Of a stretch of DNA of 64,000 bases, positions 24,739 to 33,787 are shown one piece after another. Source of the DNA: Acinetobacter suaedae (GTDB lineage Bacteria; Pseudomonadota; Gammaproteobacteria; Pseudomonadales; Moraxellaceae); NCBI RefSeq assembly GCF_008630915.1, contig NZ_CP043909.1, positions 1,922,001 through 1,986,000 on the forward strand, read 5' to 3'. The translations under genes were made by a program, and so were the position numbers. How positions within the stretch are numbered: position 1 is the first letter of the stretch; each line of letters opens with the position of its first letter. The notes under the pieces are model-generated. The model was not told the DNA's origin and searched no databases. It saw only the letters and a list, made by a program, of their open reading frames with translations.

Positions 24739-25395
24739 ATGTCTCTTGAACGCCAAAAACTAACCTTACCTAAAGGTCATGATAAATTACTATTACATTC
24801 CTGCTGTGCGCCATGTTCTGGTGAAGTCATGGAAACCCTCATCGAATCTGGTATCGACTTTTCGATTTTTTTCTATAACCCAAACATCCATCCAGTCAAA
24901 GAATATTTAATCCGAAAAGAAGAAAACATTCGTTTCGCGCAGAAACATAATATTCCTTTTATCGACTGTGATTACGATACCGATAATTGGTTTGCTCGCG
25001 CCAAAGGCATGGAGAATGAACCTGAAAAAGGCATCCGTTGCACGATGTGTTTTGATATGCGTTTTGAAAGAACCGCATTATATGCCCATGAACATGGCTT
25101 TAGCTTGATTAGCAGCTCATTGGGGATTTCTCGCTGGAAGAATATGCAGCAAATCAATGACTGTGGTCTCCGCGCCGCTGCACATTATCCTAATATCGAA
25201 TATTGGGACTATAATTGGCGCAAGCATGGCGGTGCAGTACGTATGCTAGAAATCAGTAAAAGAGAAGAATTCTATCAACAAGAGTATTGTGGTTGTGTTT
25301 ACTCGTTAAGAGACACCAATCGCTGGCGTATGAGTAATGGACGTGATCGCATTAAATTGGGTGTAAAATTTTACAGCAATGCGATGGATGAATAG
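24739..25395 (+). CDS. queH: Epoxyqueuosine reductase QueH
   Basis: A 218-aa QueH (DUF208) protein, the non-cobalamin enzyme that reduces epoxyqueuosine to queuosine in tRNA. Conserved cysteines are visible: [10 protein letters not shown] near the N-terminus, RCTMCFDMR at about residue 98, and [12 protein letters not shown] near the C-terminus, together sufficient for an Fe-S cluster and redox pair. Also diagnostic are [24 protein letters not shown] and [11 protein letters not shown]. The frame starts at a TTG at 24730, but the ATG at 24739 is chosen. Stand-alone gene, divergent from metR. Confidence 0.93.
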   Translation: MSLERQKLTLPKGHDKLLLHSCCAPCSGEVMETLIESGIDFSIFFYNPNIHPVKEYLIRKEENIRFAQKHNIPFIDCDYDTDNWFARAKGMENEPEKGIRCTMCFDMRFERTALYAHEHGFSLISSSLGISRWKNMQQINDCGLRAAAHYPNIEYWDYNWRKHGGAVRMLEISKREEFYQQEYCGCVYSLRDTNRWRMSNGRDRIKLGVKFYSNAMDE

Positions 25396-25533
25396 ATAGA
25401 ATATGAGGGAGCTAAAAACAAATAAGTTAATATTTATCAATTAATTATTTAAATTAAATTTAATTTATTTAGACTTCCTCTACAATATAAACTAAGATTT
25501 TGCGCAAATAATTTTTATTGATCAAGGAAACAC

Positions 25534-26184
25534 ATGGCTCAATTTGCAGTTATTGGGTTAGGTAGTTTTGGCGCAACTGTTGCACTTGAACTTACAAAAT
25601 CACACCATGATGTTATTGGCATTGACATTACTAAGCGCCATGTTGAAAGTATCGCAGAGAAAATTACACATGCTGCTATTGCCGATGCGACAGATGAACA
25701 TGTACTCGAAGAGCTCAATATCCAAAATTGTGATGCTGTTGTCGTTGCCATCGGTGAAGATATTGAAGCAAGTATCCTTTGTGTGCTTAATCTTAAAAAT
25801 TTAGGTATCGATAAAATCTGGGTTAAAGCGAAAACAAAAGCTCATCATACAATTCTTTCTCATTTAAATATTGATAAAATCATTCATCCTGAAGAAGATA
25901 TGGGTGTTCGCGTTGCCCAAGCGCTCAACTACCCGATGGTCAGCCGTTATATGTATTTAGAAGATGATCGTTATATTATCAATATACCTATTTCACCAAA
26001 ACTCAACGGTATCAACCTATTTGGTATCATGCAAAGTGTTCCAGAAGTAAAAGCACTATTGATTAAACGTAATCAAGATGTATTTTATGAGATAGACAAT
26101 AACTTCACCCTCAAAACGAATGATATTCTAATTTTAGAGGGACTACTTCCCTACCTTAAAAAAATATCTAATAGTTTCATCTAA
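25534..26184 (+). CDS. ktrA: K+ uptake regulatory subunit KtrA (RCK domain)
   Basis: A 216-aa RCK protein: Rossmann nucleotide loop VIGLGSFGATVALEL (GxGxxG at residues 7-12), acidic DIT at the second strand end, ADATDEHVLEELNI and a C-terminal RCK_C domain (IPISPKLNGINLFGI, TLKTNDILILEG). It forms the octameric ring that binds ATP/ADP and gates KtrB. A good ribosome-binding site (AAGGAAAC) precedes the ATG. It is followed 18 bases later by ktrB, so the two form an operon for K+ homeostasis in osmotic stress. Confidence 0.93.
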   Translation: MAQFAVIGLGSFGATVALELTKSHHDVIGIDITKRHVESIAEKITHAAIADATDEHVLEELNIQNCDAVVVAIGEDIEASILCVLNLKNLGIDKIWVKAKTKAHHTILSHLNIDKIIHPEEDMGVRVAQALNYPMVSRYMYLEDDRYIINIPISPKLNGINLFGIMQSVPEVKALLIKRNQDVFYEIDNNFTLKTNDILILEGLLPYLKKISNSFI

Positions 26185-26202
26185 ATCTGAAAAGTTTCTA
26201 TA

Positions 26203-27528
26203 ATGAAAAGTCAAAAAATACTTAATTTTAGCCCACCTGCATTATTAGCAATGGGCTTTCTCAGCTTTATCATTCTTGGCACTATTCTCCTTAAACTCCC
26301 CATCGCAGCCGAAGTTGAAGTTAGCTGGCTCCAAGCATTATTTACGGCAACATCTGCTGTTACTGTCACTGGACTTGCAATTATAGACACTGGAACAGGT
26401 TTTACACTTTTTGGACAAATCGTGATTTTATTACTGATCCAATTAGGTGGATTTGGTTTTATGACTTTTGCAATTTTAGCTGCATTAAGCCTGTCCCCCA
26501 AACTCGGTTTAAAGCAGCAAATTATGGCTCAAGACAGTCTAGGGCAAACCAGCCTATCCAAAGTTACATTTGTAGCAAAGGGTGTTGTCATATATTCATT
26601 AATTTTTGAATTGATTGGCACATTAATTTTAACCATTGCTTTTACACCAATATATGGTTTTGCACATGGGTTATATTATGCTGTTTTCTTTAGTATTTCC
26701 GCCTTTAACAATGCAGGTTTTTCAATTTTTTCAGATAGTCTAATGAGCTTGCAAAGCCACTATATCATCTGTTTAAGTATCAGTTTCTTGTACATTTTGG
26801 GTGGTTTAGGCTTTTTAGTGCTAATGGATATTAAACAAAATAAACGTTGGAAAAAACTATCACTAAATAGCCAGATTGTCATTTTAGCAACGCTAATACT
26901 CAACTTAGTTGCTTTTATTCTTATATGGATACTAGAAGCAAATAATACCCTAACCTTAGGGACAATGAGCGCAACTGAGCAAATGACAAATGCATGGTTT
27001 CAAGCTACAACACCTCGTACAGCTGGTTTTAATACCTTAGATACAGCATCCTTGAATGACTCTACTACCTTATTAGTGATGTTGCTCATGATCATTGGGG
27101 GCGGATCTTTAAGTACAGCCAGTGGCATAAAAATTGGTACTTTTATTGTTTTAATTTTAAGTGTTGTAGCATTTCTAAAACGCAATGATGAAGTTAGATT
27201 ATTCAGGCATTCTATTTCCAAAGAAAATACTTACAAAGCACTTGCCGTTGCTTTGATCACTGGACTTTTAATTTTTGTAGGTTTTTTTGTTATCCTTTTA
27301 CTCGAACCCAAACTACAGTTTCTAGATTTACTGTTCGAAGTCATATCCGCAATATGCACTGTTGGATTATCACGAGGCGCGACAGGTGAACTGCATGATG
27401 GAAGTCTTATTGTAATCATTACGCTTATGTTTGCAGGGAGACTAGGACCTTTAACCCTAGCATATTTAATAGCAACACCACGGAAAAGTCGTGTTAAATA
27501 TCCATCTACAAATATTCAAATTGGATGA
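26203..27528 (+). CDS. ktrB: K+ transporter subunit KtrB (TrkH/KtrB family)
   Basis: A 441-aa membrane protein with four M1-P-M2 units, each with a filter glycine: FTATSAVTVTGL, SAFNNAGFSIF, TTPRTAGFNTL and SAICTVGLSRG. The intramembrane loop region (MMLLMIIGGGSLSTASGIKI here as GGGSLSTASGIK) after the third M2 segment gates flux. It mediates Na+-dependent K+ uptake with KtrA, encoded just upstream. The C-terminus is short and basic. A strong palindromic terminator follows at 27534. Confidence 0.94.
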   Translation: MKSQKILNFSPPALLAMGFLSFIILGTILLKLPIAAEVEVSWLQALFTATSAVTVTGLAIIDTGTGFTLFGQIVILLLIQLGGFGFMTFAILAALSLSPKLGLKQQIMAQDSLGQTSLSKVTFVAKGVVIYSLIFELIGTLILTIAFTPIYGFAHGLYYAVFFSISAFNNAGFSIFSDSLMSLQSHYIICLSISFLYILGGLGFLVLMDIKQNKRWKKLSLNSQIVILATLILNLVAFILIWILEANNTLTLGTMSATEQMTNAWFQATTPRTAGFNTLDTASLNDSTTLLVMLLMIIGGGSLSTASGIKIGTFIVLILSVVAFLKRNDEVRLFRHSISKENTYKALAVALITGLLIFVGFFVILLLEPKLQFLDLLFEVISAICTVGLSRGATGELHDGSLIVIITLMFAGRLGPLTLAYLIATPRKSRVKYPSTNIQIG

Positions 27529-27533
27529 ATATC

Positions 27534-27568
27534 ATGACAAAGGCTAAACAATGTTTAGCCTTTGTCAT
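27534..27568. terminator. Bidirectional terminator
   Basis: A near-perfect inverted repeat with 17-bp arms (27534-27550 and 27552-27568, beginning ATGACAAAGGCTAAACA) lies between converging ktrB and the DUF4198 gene; the true loop is probably three to five bases. Confidence 0.82.
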
Positions 27569-27574
27569 ATACCT

Positions 27575-28366
27575 TTAATTTACAGATAAACTAATAATGC
27601 TATAAAACTGATTACTTGGTTTTTTCTTGCTATCAACTGACTCTGTAACTTCAACTAAATATTCACCTGCGCGTGGGAATATTAAATCTACAGATCCATC
27701 AGTGCCTGCTTTTAGTGTTTGCGCTTGTTCATCCGTTGCCCCCTTAGCACGGACTACAACTTCTGCATTGGCTAAAGGTTGATTTGCTTTCGCAACTTTT
27801 ACTTTTGTAGGCTGATTAGCTTTTAGTTCATTCGGATGTGTTGAAAACTCAACTTGAATCGGCGCTGCGATTGGCTGTACAGGTGAAGCTTTTTCCTTCG
27901 TCACGTAGGTCAATAAGGTCCATTCACGAGTAACTTCCACTGGATTAATTTTCTTAGTTTTAAGATCGGCAGGGATCAAATAATCTCGTTCAGATTTTGC
28001 AGGTGCTTTATCCGCTGCCATATCAAAGAACAATTTCCATTCTTTTTGATCTTGCACATATTTCAACGGATAGCTTGCTGTGGTTTGTACTCGATAAGTC
28101 CCCGCTTCAGGTAATTTCAAATCAAATACCGTAGCCGTTCCCAGTTTTGAGTCTGCCTCTATCGTGCTTTTAACTTGTTTTGGATCGGTGATTTCAAACT
28201 TCGGACTTTTTAATGCATATTCACTATGCAAAGCTTCTTCAGCATAACCAGCCAAAATTGCAACCTGCGTATTGGTGGTTTGATATGCTACTGGTGCAAC
28301 ATAAGGTTCGTGTGCAGTGCTATAACATGAGATTAGAGCCAATGATGCTATCAATAATTTTTTCAC
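27575..28366 (-). CDS. Exported DUF4198-type protein, iron-regulated
   Basis: A periplasmic protein of about 263 aa. A clear signal peptide (VKKLLIASLALISCYSTAHE, cleavage near the STA-HE junction) points to the GTG at 28366 as the start, with GGATGGGA upstream, rather than the ATG at 28399. The mature chain has two Ig-like beta domains: DLKLPEAGTYRVQTTASYPL and later NAEVVVRAKGATDEQAQTLK plus a PRAGEYLVEV block. This matches DUF4198, annotated in other bacteria as possible metal-transport accessory proteins. A Fur-like box overlaps the -35 of a good TATAAT promoter, suggesting derepression in iron starvation. Exact function unknown. Confidence 0.75.
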   Translation of the reverse strand: MKKLLIASLALISCYSTAHEPYVAPVAYQTTNTQVAILAGYAEEALHSEYALKSPKFEITDPKQVKSTIEADSKLGTATVFDLKLPEAGTYRVQTTASYPLKYVQDQKEWKLFFDMAADKAPAKSERDYLIPADLKTKKINPVEVTREWTLLTYVTKEKASPVQPIAAPIQVEFSTHPNELKANQPTKVKVAKANQPLANAEVVVRAKGATDEQAQTLKAGTDGSVDLIFPRAGEYLVEVTESVDSKKKPSNQFYSIISLSVN

Positions 28367-28440
28367 AGTTGTTTCCCATCCTTTCATCCACTTACTCATT
28401 GATTAAGCGTAGTGGTTCAGCCAATTATTCTATGCACAGC

Positions 28441-28469
28441 ATTATACATAAATGAAAATAATTATCATA
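28441..28469 (-). promoter_or_regulatory. Fur-like box over the promoter of the DUF4198 gene
   Basis: On the minus strand a perfect TATAAT -10 (plus-strand ATTATA, 28441-28446) has its -35 region near 28464-28469. This is overlapped by a 17-bp imperfect palindrome, ATGAAAATAATTATCAT (28452-28468), of Fur-box character. Iron repression is inferred. Confidence 0.65.
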
Positions 28470-28596
28470 AACATTTAGTATTACTATTCAAATCTAGAGT
28501 TGCAAATTTAGATAACATTTATAAAATTTGTGTTCTTTTTCACATTTCTGTGATGTGCCCGATATAATATCGCCGCTTTATATATTTTGAGATCGT

Positions 28597-29817
28597 ATGT
28601 CTTCCTCAAGCTCTCCCACTCTTTCTTCCCCGCCAAAACACTATTCTTTATTTCTGGTGATTTTTTCACTTGCGATTGGTAGTTTTTGTATTGGCACAAC
28701 TGAATTTGTTGCAATGGGACTGATCCAGGAAATAGCCACAGATTTAAATGTCAGTGTTCCTCATGCTGGATATTTCATTAGTGCCTATGCACTCGGTGTT
28801 ATGGTTGGTGCTCCCATTATTGCGATCTTGGGTGCCACAGTTCCTCGCAAAACATTGCTACTTGCATTGATGTTGTTTTATGGCCTAGCAAATGCTGCCA
28901 CTGCCTTAGCAACAAGCTCAGAAGCAATGTTAGTCTCTCGTTTTATTGCAGGTTTTCCACATGGTGCTTACTTTGGCGTAGCGGCTTTAGTTGCAGCAGA
29001 GCTAGCTGGTAAACAACGCCGAGCGATTGCAATTGCTCAAGTGATGATGGGACTTACTATCGCGAATGTGATTGGTGTACCTATCGCCACATGGCTTGGG
29101 CAGCAATTCGGCTGGAAAACAGGATTTGAGTTTTCAGCTTTAATTGCCTTTATCACCTTGATCGGCATCGGACTTTTTGTACCCAATATTCGCCCACAAA
29201 AAACTGCAAGTATTCGGGCTGAATTGAAAGGCTTAAAAAATATTAATATGTGGTTAACACTTGCCGTTGGCGCAATTGGGTTTGGCGGTATGTTTTCCGT
29301 TTATAGTTACGTCTCCCCGATCCTCACTGAGTATACACATGCCGATATTTCTGTTGTTCCGATTGCGTTGGCAATCTGGGGCGTGGGTATGGTCATTGGT
29401 GGTTTAGTTGCGGGTTGGCTTGCAGACCGCCATTTATTTAAAACCATGATTGGGATTTTAATCAGTTCCGCCCTCACCTTTGTGCTCGCCAGCTTTATGA
29501 TGGAGAATCTTTATACGGCCATCGCTGCCTTATTTTTGATTGGCTTTACCGTGATTGGTTTAGGTAGTGCCTTACAAACTCATTTAATGGATATCGCTGG
29601 GGATGCTCAAACTTTAGCAGCATCGTTGAATCACTCAGCCTTCAACCTAGCCAATGCCCTTGGTGCTTTTTTAGGTGGATGGGTACTGAGCCATAACATG
29701 GGTTGGTTAGCCCCAATTTGGGTGGGTTTCGTTTTAAGCTTAGGTGGTTTAATTGTACTATTAATCGCTTTAGCTTACGCAAAATACTCAGCTAACAAAG
29801 AATCTGTCGTTGCTTAA
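28597..29817 (+). CDS. MFS transporter, DHA1 / AraJ-like exporter
   Basis: A 406-aa major facilitator with twelve predicted membrane segments. Family marks are GTTEFVAMGLIQEIATDL in TM1, the motif-A-like loop GATVPRKTLLLALM, SRFIAGFPHGAYFGVAALVA and GWLADRHLFKTM in the second half. Relatives export sugars, chloramphenicol-like compounds or purines; the substrate cannot be assigned. The ATG at 28597 follows a weak ribosome-binding site. It converges with the siderophore transporter genes and ends in an inverted repeat that spans the stop codon. Confidence 0.85.
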   Translation: MSSSSSPTLSSPPKHYSLFLVIFSLAIGSFCIGTTEFVAMGLIQEIATDLNVSVPHAGYFISAYALGVMVGAPIIAILGATVPRKTLLLALMLFYGLANAATALATSSEAMLVSRFIAGFPHGAYFGVAALVAAELAGKQRRAIAIAQVMMGLTIANVIGVPIATWLGQQFGWKTGFEFSALIAFITLIGIGLFVPNIRPQKTASIRAELKGLKNINMWLTLAVGAIGFGGMFSVYSYVSPILTEYTHADISVVPIALAIWGVGMVIGGLVAGWLADRHLFKTMIGILISSALTFVLASFMMENLYTAIAALFLIGFTVIGLGSALQTHLMDIAGDAQTLAASLNHSAFNLANALGAFLGGWVLSHNMGWLAPIWVGFVLSLGGLIVLLIALAYAKYSANKESVVA

Positions 29818-29827
29818 CGACAGATTC
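29800..29827. terminator. Hairpin spanning the MFS stop codon
   Basis: Perfect 10-bp arms GAATCTGTCG (29800-29809) and CGACAGATTC (29818-29827) with the TAA stop inside the loop. There is no clear U-tract, so it may be a terminator or an mRNA 3'-end stabiliser. Confidence 0.5.
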
Positions 29828-29862
29828 TGCTTCGTGCACACACGCGCTATCATGACTGAGGC

Positions 29863-30813
29863 TTATTTCACAGCATCAGCTACTTCTTTCACCATTGCCT
29901 GCATACCGCCTAAACCATTATTCATTAGATACCAATTGCTTGAATCCAAATAAACAATATTGCCATTTTTGGCTGCTTTCGATTGATTGACAATATTGTT
30001 ATTCAATACCCGTTTTGCGCCCTCTTGATTGTCCGTAATAGCAGCGCCACGATCAATCACAAATAAATAATCTGGATCCTTTTGGGCAATAAACTCATGT
30101 GAAATAGCCATCCCATGCAAGCCCACTTTAATCGAAGCATCTGCAGGGGTAAAACCGTATAAATCATGGATATTACCAAACCTTGAACCCGAACCATAAG
30201 CTGCAATCTTGCTGTTATTTACCAAAATCACTAATGCAGTTTTACCCTTAGTTTTTTCTTTTAATGCTGCTATATCTTGCTCCAAATTTTTTAATTGCTG
30301 TTCTGCCTCAGTTTTTTTGCCAACCATTTCAGCTATATTCAAGGTTTGTTGTTTAAACGAATTAAACTGATCGTTGTAATCCACATCCACAAAATAAGTA
30401 GGTGCAATTTGCTTAAGCTGATTCACTAGGTTTTCCATACGCCCGCTCATTAAAATCAACTCAGGCTGACTTCCCGCAATTCTCTCCAGATTTGGCTCTT
30501 TGACTGTGCCTACATCAAGATACTGCCCATTATTGAAGCTCTTTAACGCTTCAGGTAACGGTGTTCCTTTGGGTAAAGCAACGACTTTATCATCTGCCCC
30601 AAGTGCATGAATAGTATTCAATGCATTGGTATCTAATACTGCAATACGAGACAAATTCGATGGGATCGAAATCTGCCCTGCTTTGCTGTTAAAACTCATC
30701 ATTTCATGGCTGTTTGTAGTTCCTTCCTGTGCCGCAGAAGGTTCATTTGAATGACCACATGCAGCCAATACTGCACTCAACATCATGATTGGCAATGTCT
30801 TCTTAAACAGCAT
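29863..30813 (-). CDS. fatB: Ferric-siderophore ABC transporter, substrate-binding lipoprotein
   Basis: A 316-aa class III binding protein with a lipobox LAAC (signal LSAVLAACGHS). It has the FecB-like layout: IPSNLSRIAVLDTNALNTIH, the first lobe ending at PELILMSGRM, a long linker helix (VGKKTEAEQQLKNLEQDIAA) and a second lobe with DLYGFTPAD and YLFVIDRG. This is the FatB/CeuE/FpuA type, which binds catecholate or mixed siderophores. In Acinetobacter it would act in the periplasm. It is the last gene of the operon behind the ATPase (about 9 nt gap). Confidence 0.88.
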   Translation of the reverse strand: MLFKKTLPIMMLSAVLAACGHSNEPSAAQEGTTNSHEMMSFNSKAGQISIPSNLSRIAVLDTNALNTIHALGADDKVVALPKGTPLPEALKSFNNGQYLDVGTVKEPNLERIAGSQPELILMSGRMENLVNQLKQIAPTYFVDVDYNDQFNSFKQQTLNIAEMVGKKTEAEQQLKNLEQDIAALKEKTKGKTALVILVNNSKIAAYGSGSRFGNIHDLYGFTPADASIKVGLHGMAISHEFIAQKDPDYLFVIDRGAAITDNQEGAKRVLNNNIVNQSKAAKNGNIVYLDSSNWYLMNNGLGGMQAMVKEVADAVK

Positions 30814-30822
30814 AACGAACTC

Positions 30823-31587
30823 CTAACTAATAAAATACAAACCTAATTTGTGTTGCTGAATTTGTTGAATCGGAATATGGAAATCAAAAATCGTTTCTAA
30901 AGTGCTTTCATTCATAATCTGCTGTGGATGTCCCTGATAGACTAACTCACCATTTTTCATTGCAATAATGTGATCGGCATACACAGAGGCAAAGTTAATA
31001 TCATGAATCACGACAATGATGGATTTGCCATGATTTTCAACAAGATCTTTCAGCACACGCATAATTTGAGCAGAATGCTTCATATCTAAGTTATTCAACG
31101 GCTCATCCAATAAGATATATTCGGTGTCCTGTGCCAGAATCATCGCAATGTAGGCGCGTTGTCGCTGCCCACCAGACAACTCACTTAGCTGACGATGACG
31201 CATCGATTGCAAATCCATATAAGCAATTGAACGATCAATAATGTCTTGGTCTTGCTGGGTCAGACGCCCCTGAGAATATGGAAACCTTCCAAATGCCACC
31301 AGATCCTCAATACTAAGCCGTAAATCGGTATGATTGGACTGCTTTAAAATCGCCATTTTTTTGGCAATATCCGCACTTTTCATGTCACGTAAATCTTGCC
31401 CATCCAACAATACCTGACCCTGATCTGCATCGATCAGACGACTCATGATCGAAAGTACCGTACTTTTACCTGCACCATTTGGCCCAATAAATGCGGTAAA
31501 TTTTCCTTTGGCAATCGTGACTGAGACTTGATTGACGACGCACTGTTGATGATAGCTTTTTCGTAAATTCTTCAGCTCTATTGCCAT
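30823..31587 (-). CDS. fatE: Ferric-siderophore ABC transporter, ATP-binding protein
   Basis: A 254-aa FecE-type ATPase. Walker A GPNGAGKSTVLSIM, Q-loop LKQSNHTDLR, signature LSGGQRQRAYIAMIL, Walker B YILLDEPLNNLD and H-loop VVIHDINFA are all intact. It drives siderophore import through the two permeases. Its start overlaps the end of the second permease gene, so translation is coupled. Position third in the four-gene Fur-controlled operon. Confidence 0.93.
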   Translation of the reverse strand: MAIELKNLRKSYHQQCVVNQVSVTIAKGKFTAFIGPNGAGKSTVLSIMSRLIDADQGQVLLDGQDLRDMKSADIAKKMAILKQSNHTDLRLSIEDLVAFGRFPYSQGRLTQQDQDIIDRSIAYMDLQSMRHRQLSELSGGQRQRAYIAMILAQDTEYILLDEPLNNLDMKHSAQIMRVLKDLVENHGKSIIVVIHDINFASVYADHIIAMKNGELVYQGHPQQIMNESTLETIFDFHIPIQQIQQHKLGLYFIS

Positions 31588-32534
31588 TTTTTATTTTCCT
31601 TCAATAATATCCAGAAGAAATAAATTCCACCGACAAAGTTAATAATCACGCTCAATGTGGTTTTAAAATTCAGTACATGTAATACGATAAATTGACCGAG
31701 CATAAGACATAGCACACTCACTAAAACAATACCGAGCAGTAAAATATGATGATGATGGGTTTTAAATAGTTCCAATGTGATATTGAGTACCAATAAGCCA
31801 AGGAACATCATTGGACCTGCGAGTGCCGTTGCAGATGCTAGTGCCAATACCACGAGGATCAATAACAAGCGGCTGGTTTTGTCATAGTTCAATCCGAGAT
31901 TTAACGCATGATCTCGTCCCAACGCCATCACATTCAATATGTGATAGTGTCGAAAACTATAAAAAAGAATGGGGAGAATGGTCAGCAACGATAGCGCGAC
32001 CGTTTCCAACTTCACTACATTAAAACTTGCAAAGCCTGCGTATGCAGCGACTTGAAACTCATCTGGATCGAGCAGGACCTGAAAAAAGGTGGTCATGTTG
32101 TCAAATAAAGTCGAACAAATCAGACCAACCAACAGCAAGAAATAAATATTTTGTTGCGCTACTTTTTGGAAAATGAAGCGATAAAGTAATAAAGCAAAAG
32201 TCACCATTAACAACAAACTGATCAAATAATCAGTCACAAAATTAAGCGACAACAACGTACTCGCACCAAAGAAATAAATAATTGCAGTTTTAGATAGTTC
32301 GTATAATTTATCCAAACCTAAAGCTTGCGGCGTGACTACGCGATTATTCACAATCGTATGAAAAACCAAGGTTGAAACACCAACTGCAACACCTGCAACA
32401 ACAATTGCAGCGACCGTTCTTAAACGCAGTCCCAGTGCATACTGCCACGCTACCCCGAGATTCCAACCGAGATATAATCCAATGCTGACCAATACAGCAA
32501 CCGCAAGTACAACCAGTTTCGTCGTATTATGCAT
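31578..32534 (-). CDS. fatC: Ferric-siderophore ABC transporter, permease
   Basis: A 318-aa FecCD-type permease with about nine or ten membrane segments and the family pattern VVTPQALGLDKLYELSKTAI near residue 70 and ALGRDHALNLGLNYDKTSRL (coupling-helix area) and LAGPMMFLGLLVLNITLELF. It pairs with the upstream permease as a heterodimer, as in FatCD of Vibrio anguillarum. Overlaps both neighbours by a few bases, a tight operon. Confidence 0.9.
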   Translation of the reverse strand: MHNTTKLVVLAVAVLVSIGLYLGWNLGVAWQYALGLRLRTVAAIVVAGVAVGVSTLVFHTIVNNRVVTPQALGLDKLYELSKTAIIYFFGASTLLSLNFVTDYLISLLLMVTFALLLYRFIFQKVAQQNIYFLLLVGLICSTLFDNMTTFFQVLLDPDEFQVAAYAGFASFNVVKLETVALSLLTILPILFYSFRHYHILNVMALGRDHALNLGLNYDKTSRLLLILVVLALASATALAGPMMFLGLLVLNITLELFKTHHHHILLLGIVLVSVLCLMLGQFIVLHVLNFKTTLSVIINFVGGIYFFWILLKENKKWQ

Positions 32535-33480
32535 ATCGATACCTCCTGAGTAATAACCACAGGAAGATCAAACTACCGACTACACCCATAATCAGGCTGA
32601 CCGAAACCTCATAGGGATAAATCACCACTCGACCAAAAACATCACACAGTAAGACCAGCAACGCACCAAGCAATGCCGTATGTGAAAGCGTCTTGCGAAT
32701 ATGATCGCCTAAATAAAGGCTGACTAGATTTGGCACAATTAAACCGAGAAAAGGAATTGCGCCGACAGTCACAATCACCACCCCAGTAATCACTGATACC
32801 AGCAGCAAACCTAAGAAAAGTGTCTGTTTATAGTTCAAACCTAGATTTGTCGCAAAGTCTTCACCCAAGCCGGCCAAGACAAAACGATTGGCAAATATAT
32901 AAATCAAGGCGAGAACGGGCATACTTAAATAAATCAATTCATATTGACCATTCAAAATGGTTGAGAAATCGCCTTGCAACCACCCTGCTAAGTTCTGCAA
33001 CAAATCAAGTTGCAAAGCAATAAAAGTCGTAAATGCAGAAATAATGCTGCCAAAAATCATCCCAACGAGTGGCACAAATACCGTATCTCGGTGCTTTAAA
33101 GTGGCAAGAATACTCATAAATGTCATCGCACCAATCAGCGTGACAATAATCGCAAATCCAGTTTTGGCAAAAATAGAAGCACTTGGAAGCAAAATAATCG
33201 AAATTAAAATGCCCAGCCGTGCACAGTCATATAAACCCGCTGTGGTTGGTGAAACAAAACGATTTCGACTTAATGACTGCATAATCAAGCCACAGACACT
33301 TAGGCCTGCACCTGCAACAACAATCGCCATCAGACGTGGTAATCGACTCGTCCAAAAGAGCTGCCAGTCTTGTGGATTTCCTGCAATCAATCCTGTAAGG
33401 CTCACATCCCCAACACCAACAAATAAGGAAATCAATGCCAAAGAAATGAGTAAAACAAGTAAATAGCGCCGTTTAATCAT
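32527..33480 (-). CDS. fatD: Ferric-siderophore ABC transporter, permease
   Basis: A 317-aa FecCD-type permease: N-terminal RLPRLMAIVVAGAGLSVCGL and IMQSLSRNRFVSPTTAGL, the characteristic GxQxxxxNPLxxPxxLG-like region, then GEDFATNLGLNYKQTLFLGL and TVGAIPFLGLIVPNLVSLYL. It is the first gene of the importer operon and lies about 80 bp after a near-consensus Fur box. The cognate siderophore is not shown by the sequence. Confidence 0.9.
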   Translation of the reverse strand: MIKRRYLLVLLISLALISLFVGVGDVSLTGLIAGNPQDWQLFWTSRLPRLMAIVVAGAGLSVCGLIMQSLSRNRFVSPTTAGLYDCARLGILISIILLPSASIFAKTGFAIIVTLIGAMTFMSILATLKHRDTVFVPLVGMIFGSIISAFTTFIALQLDLLQNLAGWLQGDFSTILNGQYELIYLSMPVLALIYIFANRFVLAGLGEDFATNLGLNYKQTLFLGLLLVSVITGVVIVTVGAIPFLGLIVPNLVSLYLGDHIRKTLSHTALLGALLVLLCDVFGRVVIYPYEVSVSLIMGVVGSLIFLWLLLRRYRYA

Positions 33481-33787
33481 GGCGGGAGAATTTCATTTGA
33501 CGAACAACCTTAAAAAATGCTTAAAAATTACGATAAACATCAAATAAGAAGTTAACACAAATGATAATTATTATTGTTATCTTTTTTTAATAATAGCTAA
33601 ACCTACTCACAACCATCTTAAGTTATATTAAATGCTAATCAGTCTTTATAATATCACTTGAGGTTAGGAATATATCCTCATACTCTTCCTACAAGTCGAA
33701 GCAAATGATTAATAATCATCAAGAAAAAATAGTTTTTTGTCACATTCTCAAAAATATCTAGATAGTCCGATTAAGGTGTTCCAAAGT
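33481..33787. other. Intergenic region with the siderophore-operon control region
   Basis: About 307 bases between the first permease start and the LysE stop. It holds the Fur box at 33563-33581. The remainder is AT-rich; I see no other gene. Confidence 0.6.
33563..33581 (-). promoter_or_regulatory. Fur box of the siderophore importer operon
   Basis: GATAATTATTATTGTTATC matches the 19-bp Fur consensus GATAATGATAATCATTATC at 15 positions and lies 83 bp upstream of the first permease gene. Confidence 0.82.

Noticed and set aside
32820..33466. Plus-strand open frames opposite the siderophore permease gene
   Set aside because: Shadows of a clear FecCD-type permease; no start signal.
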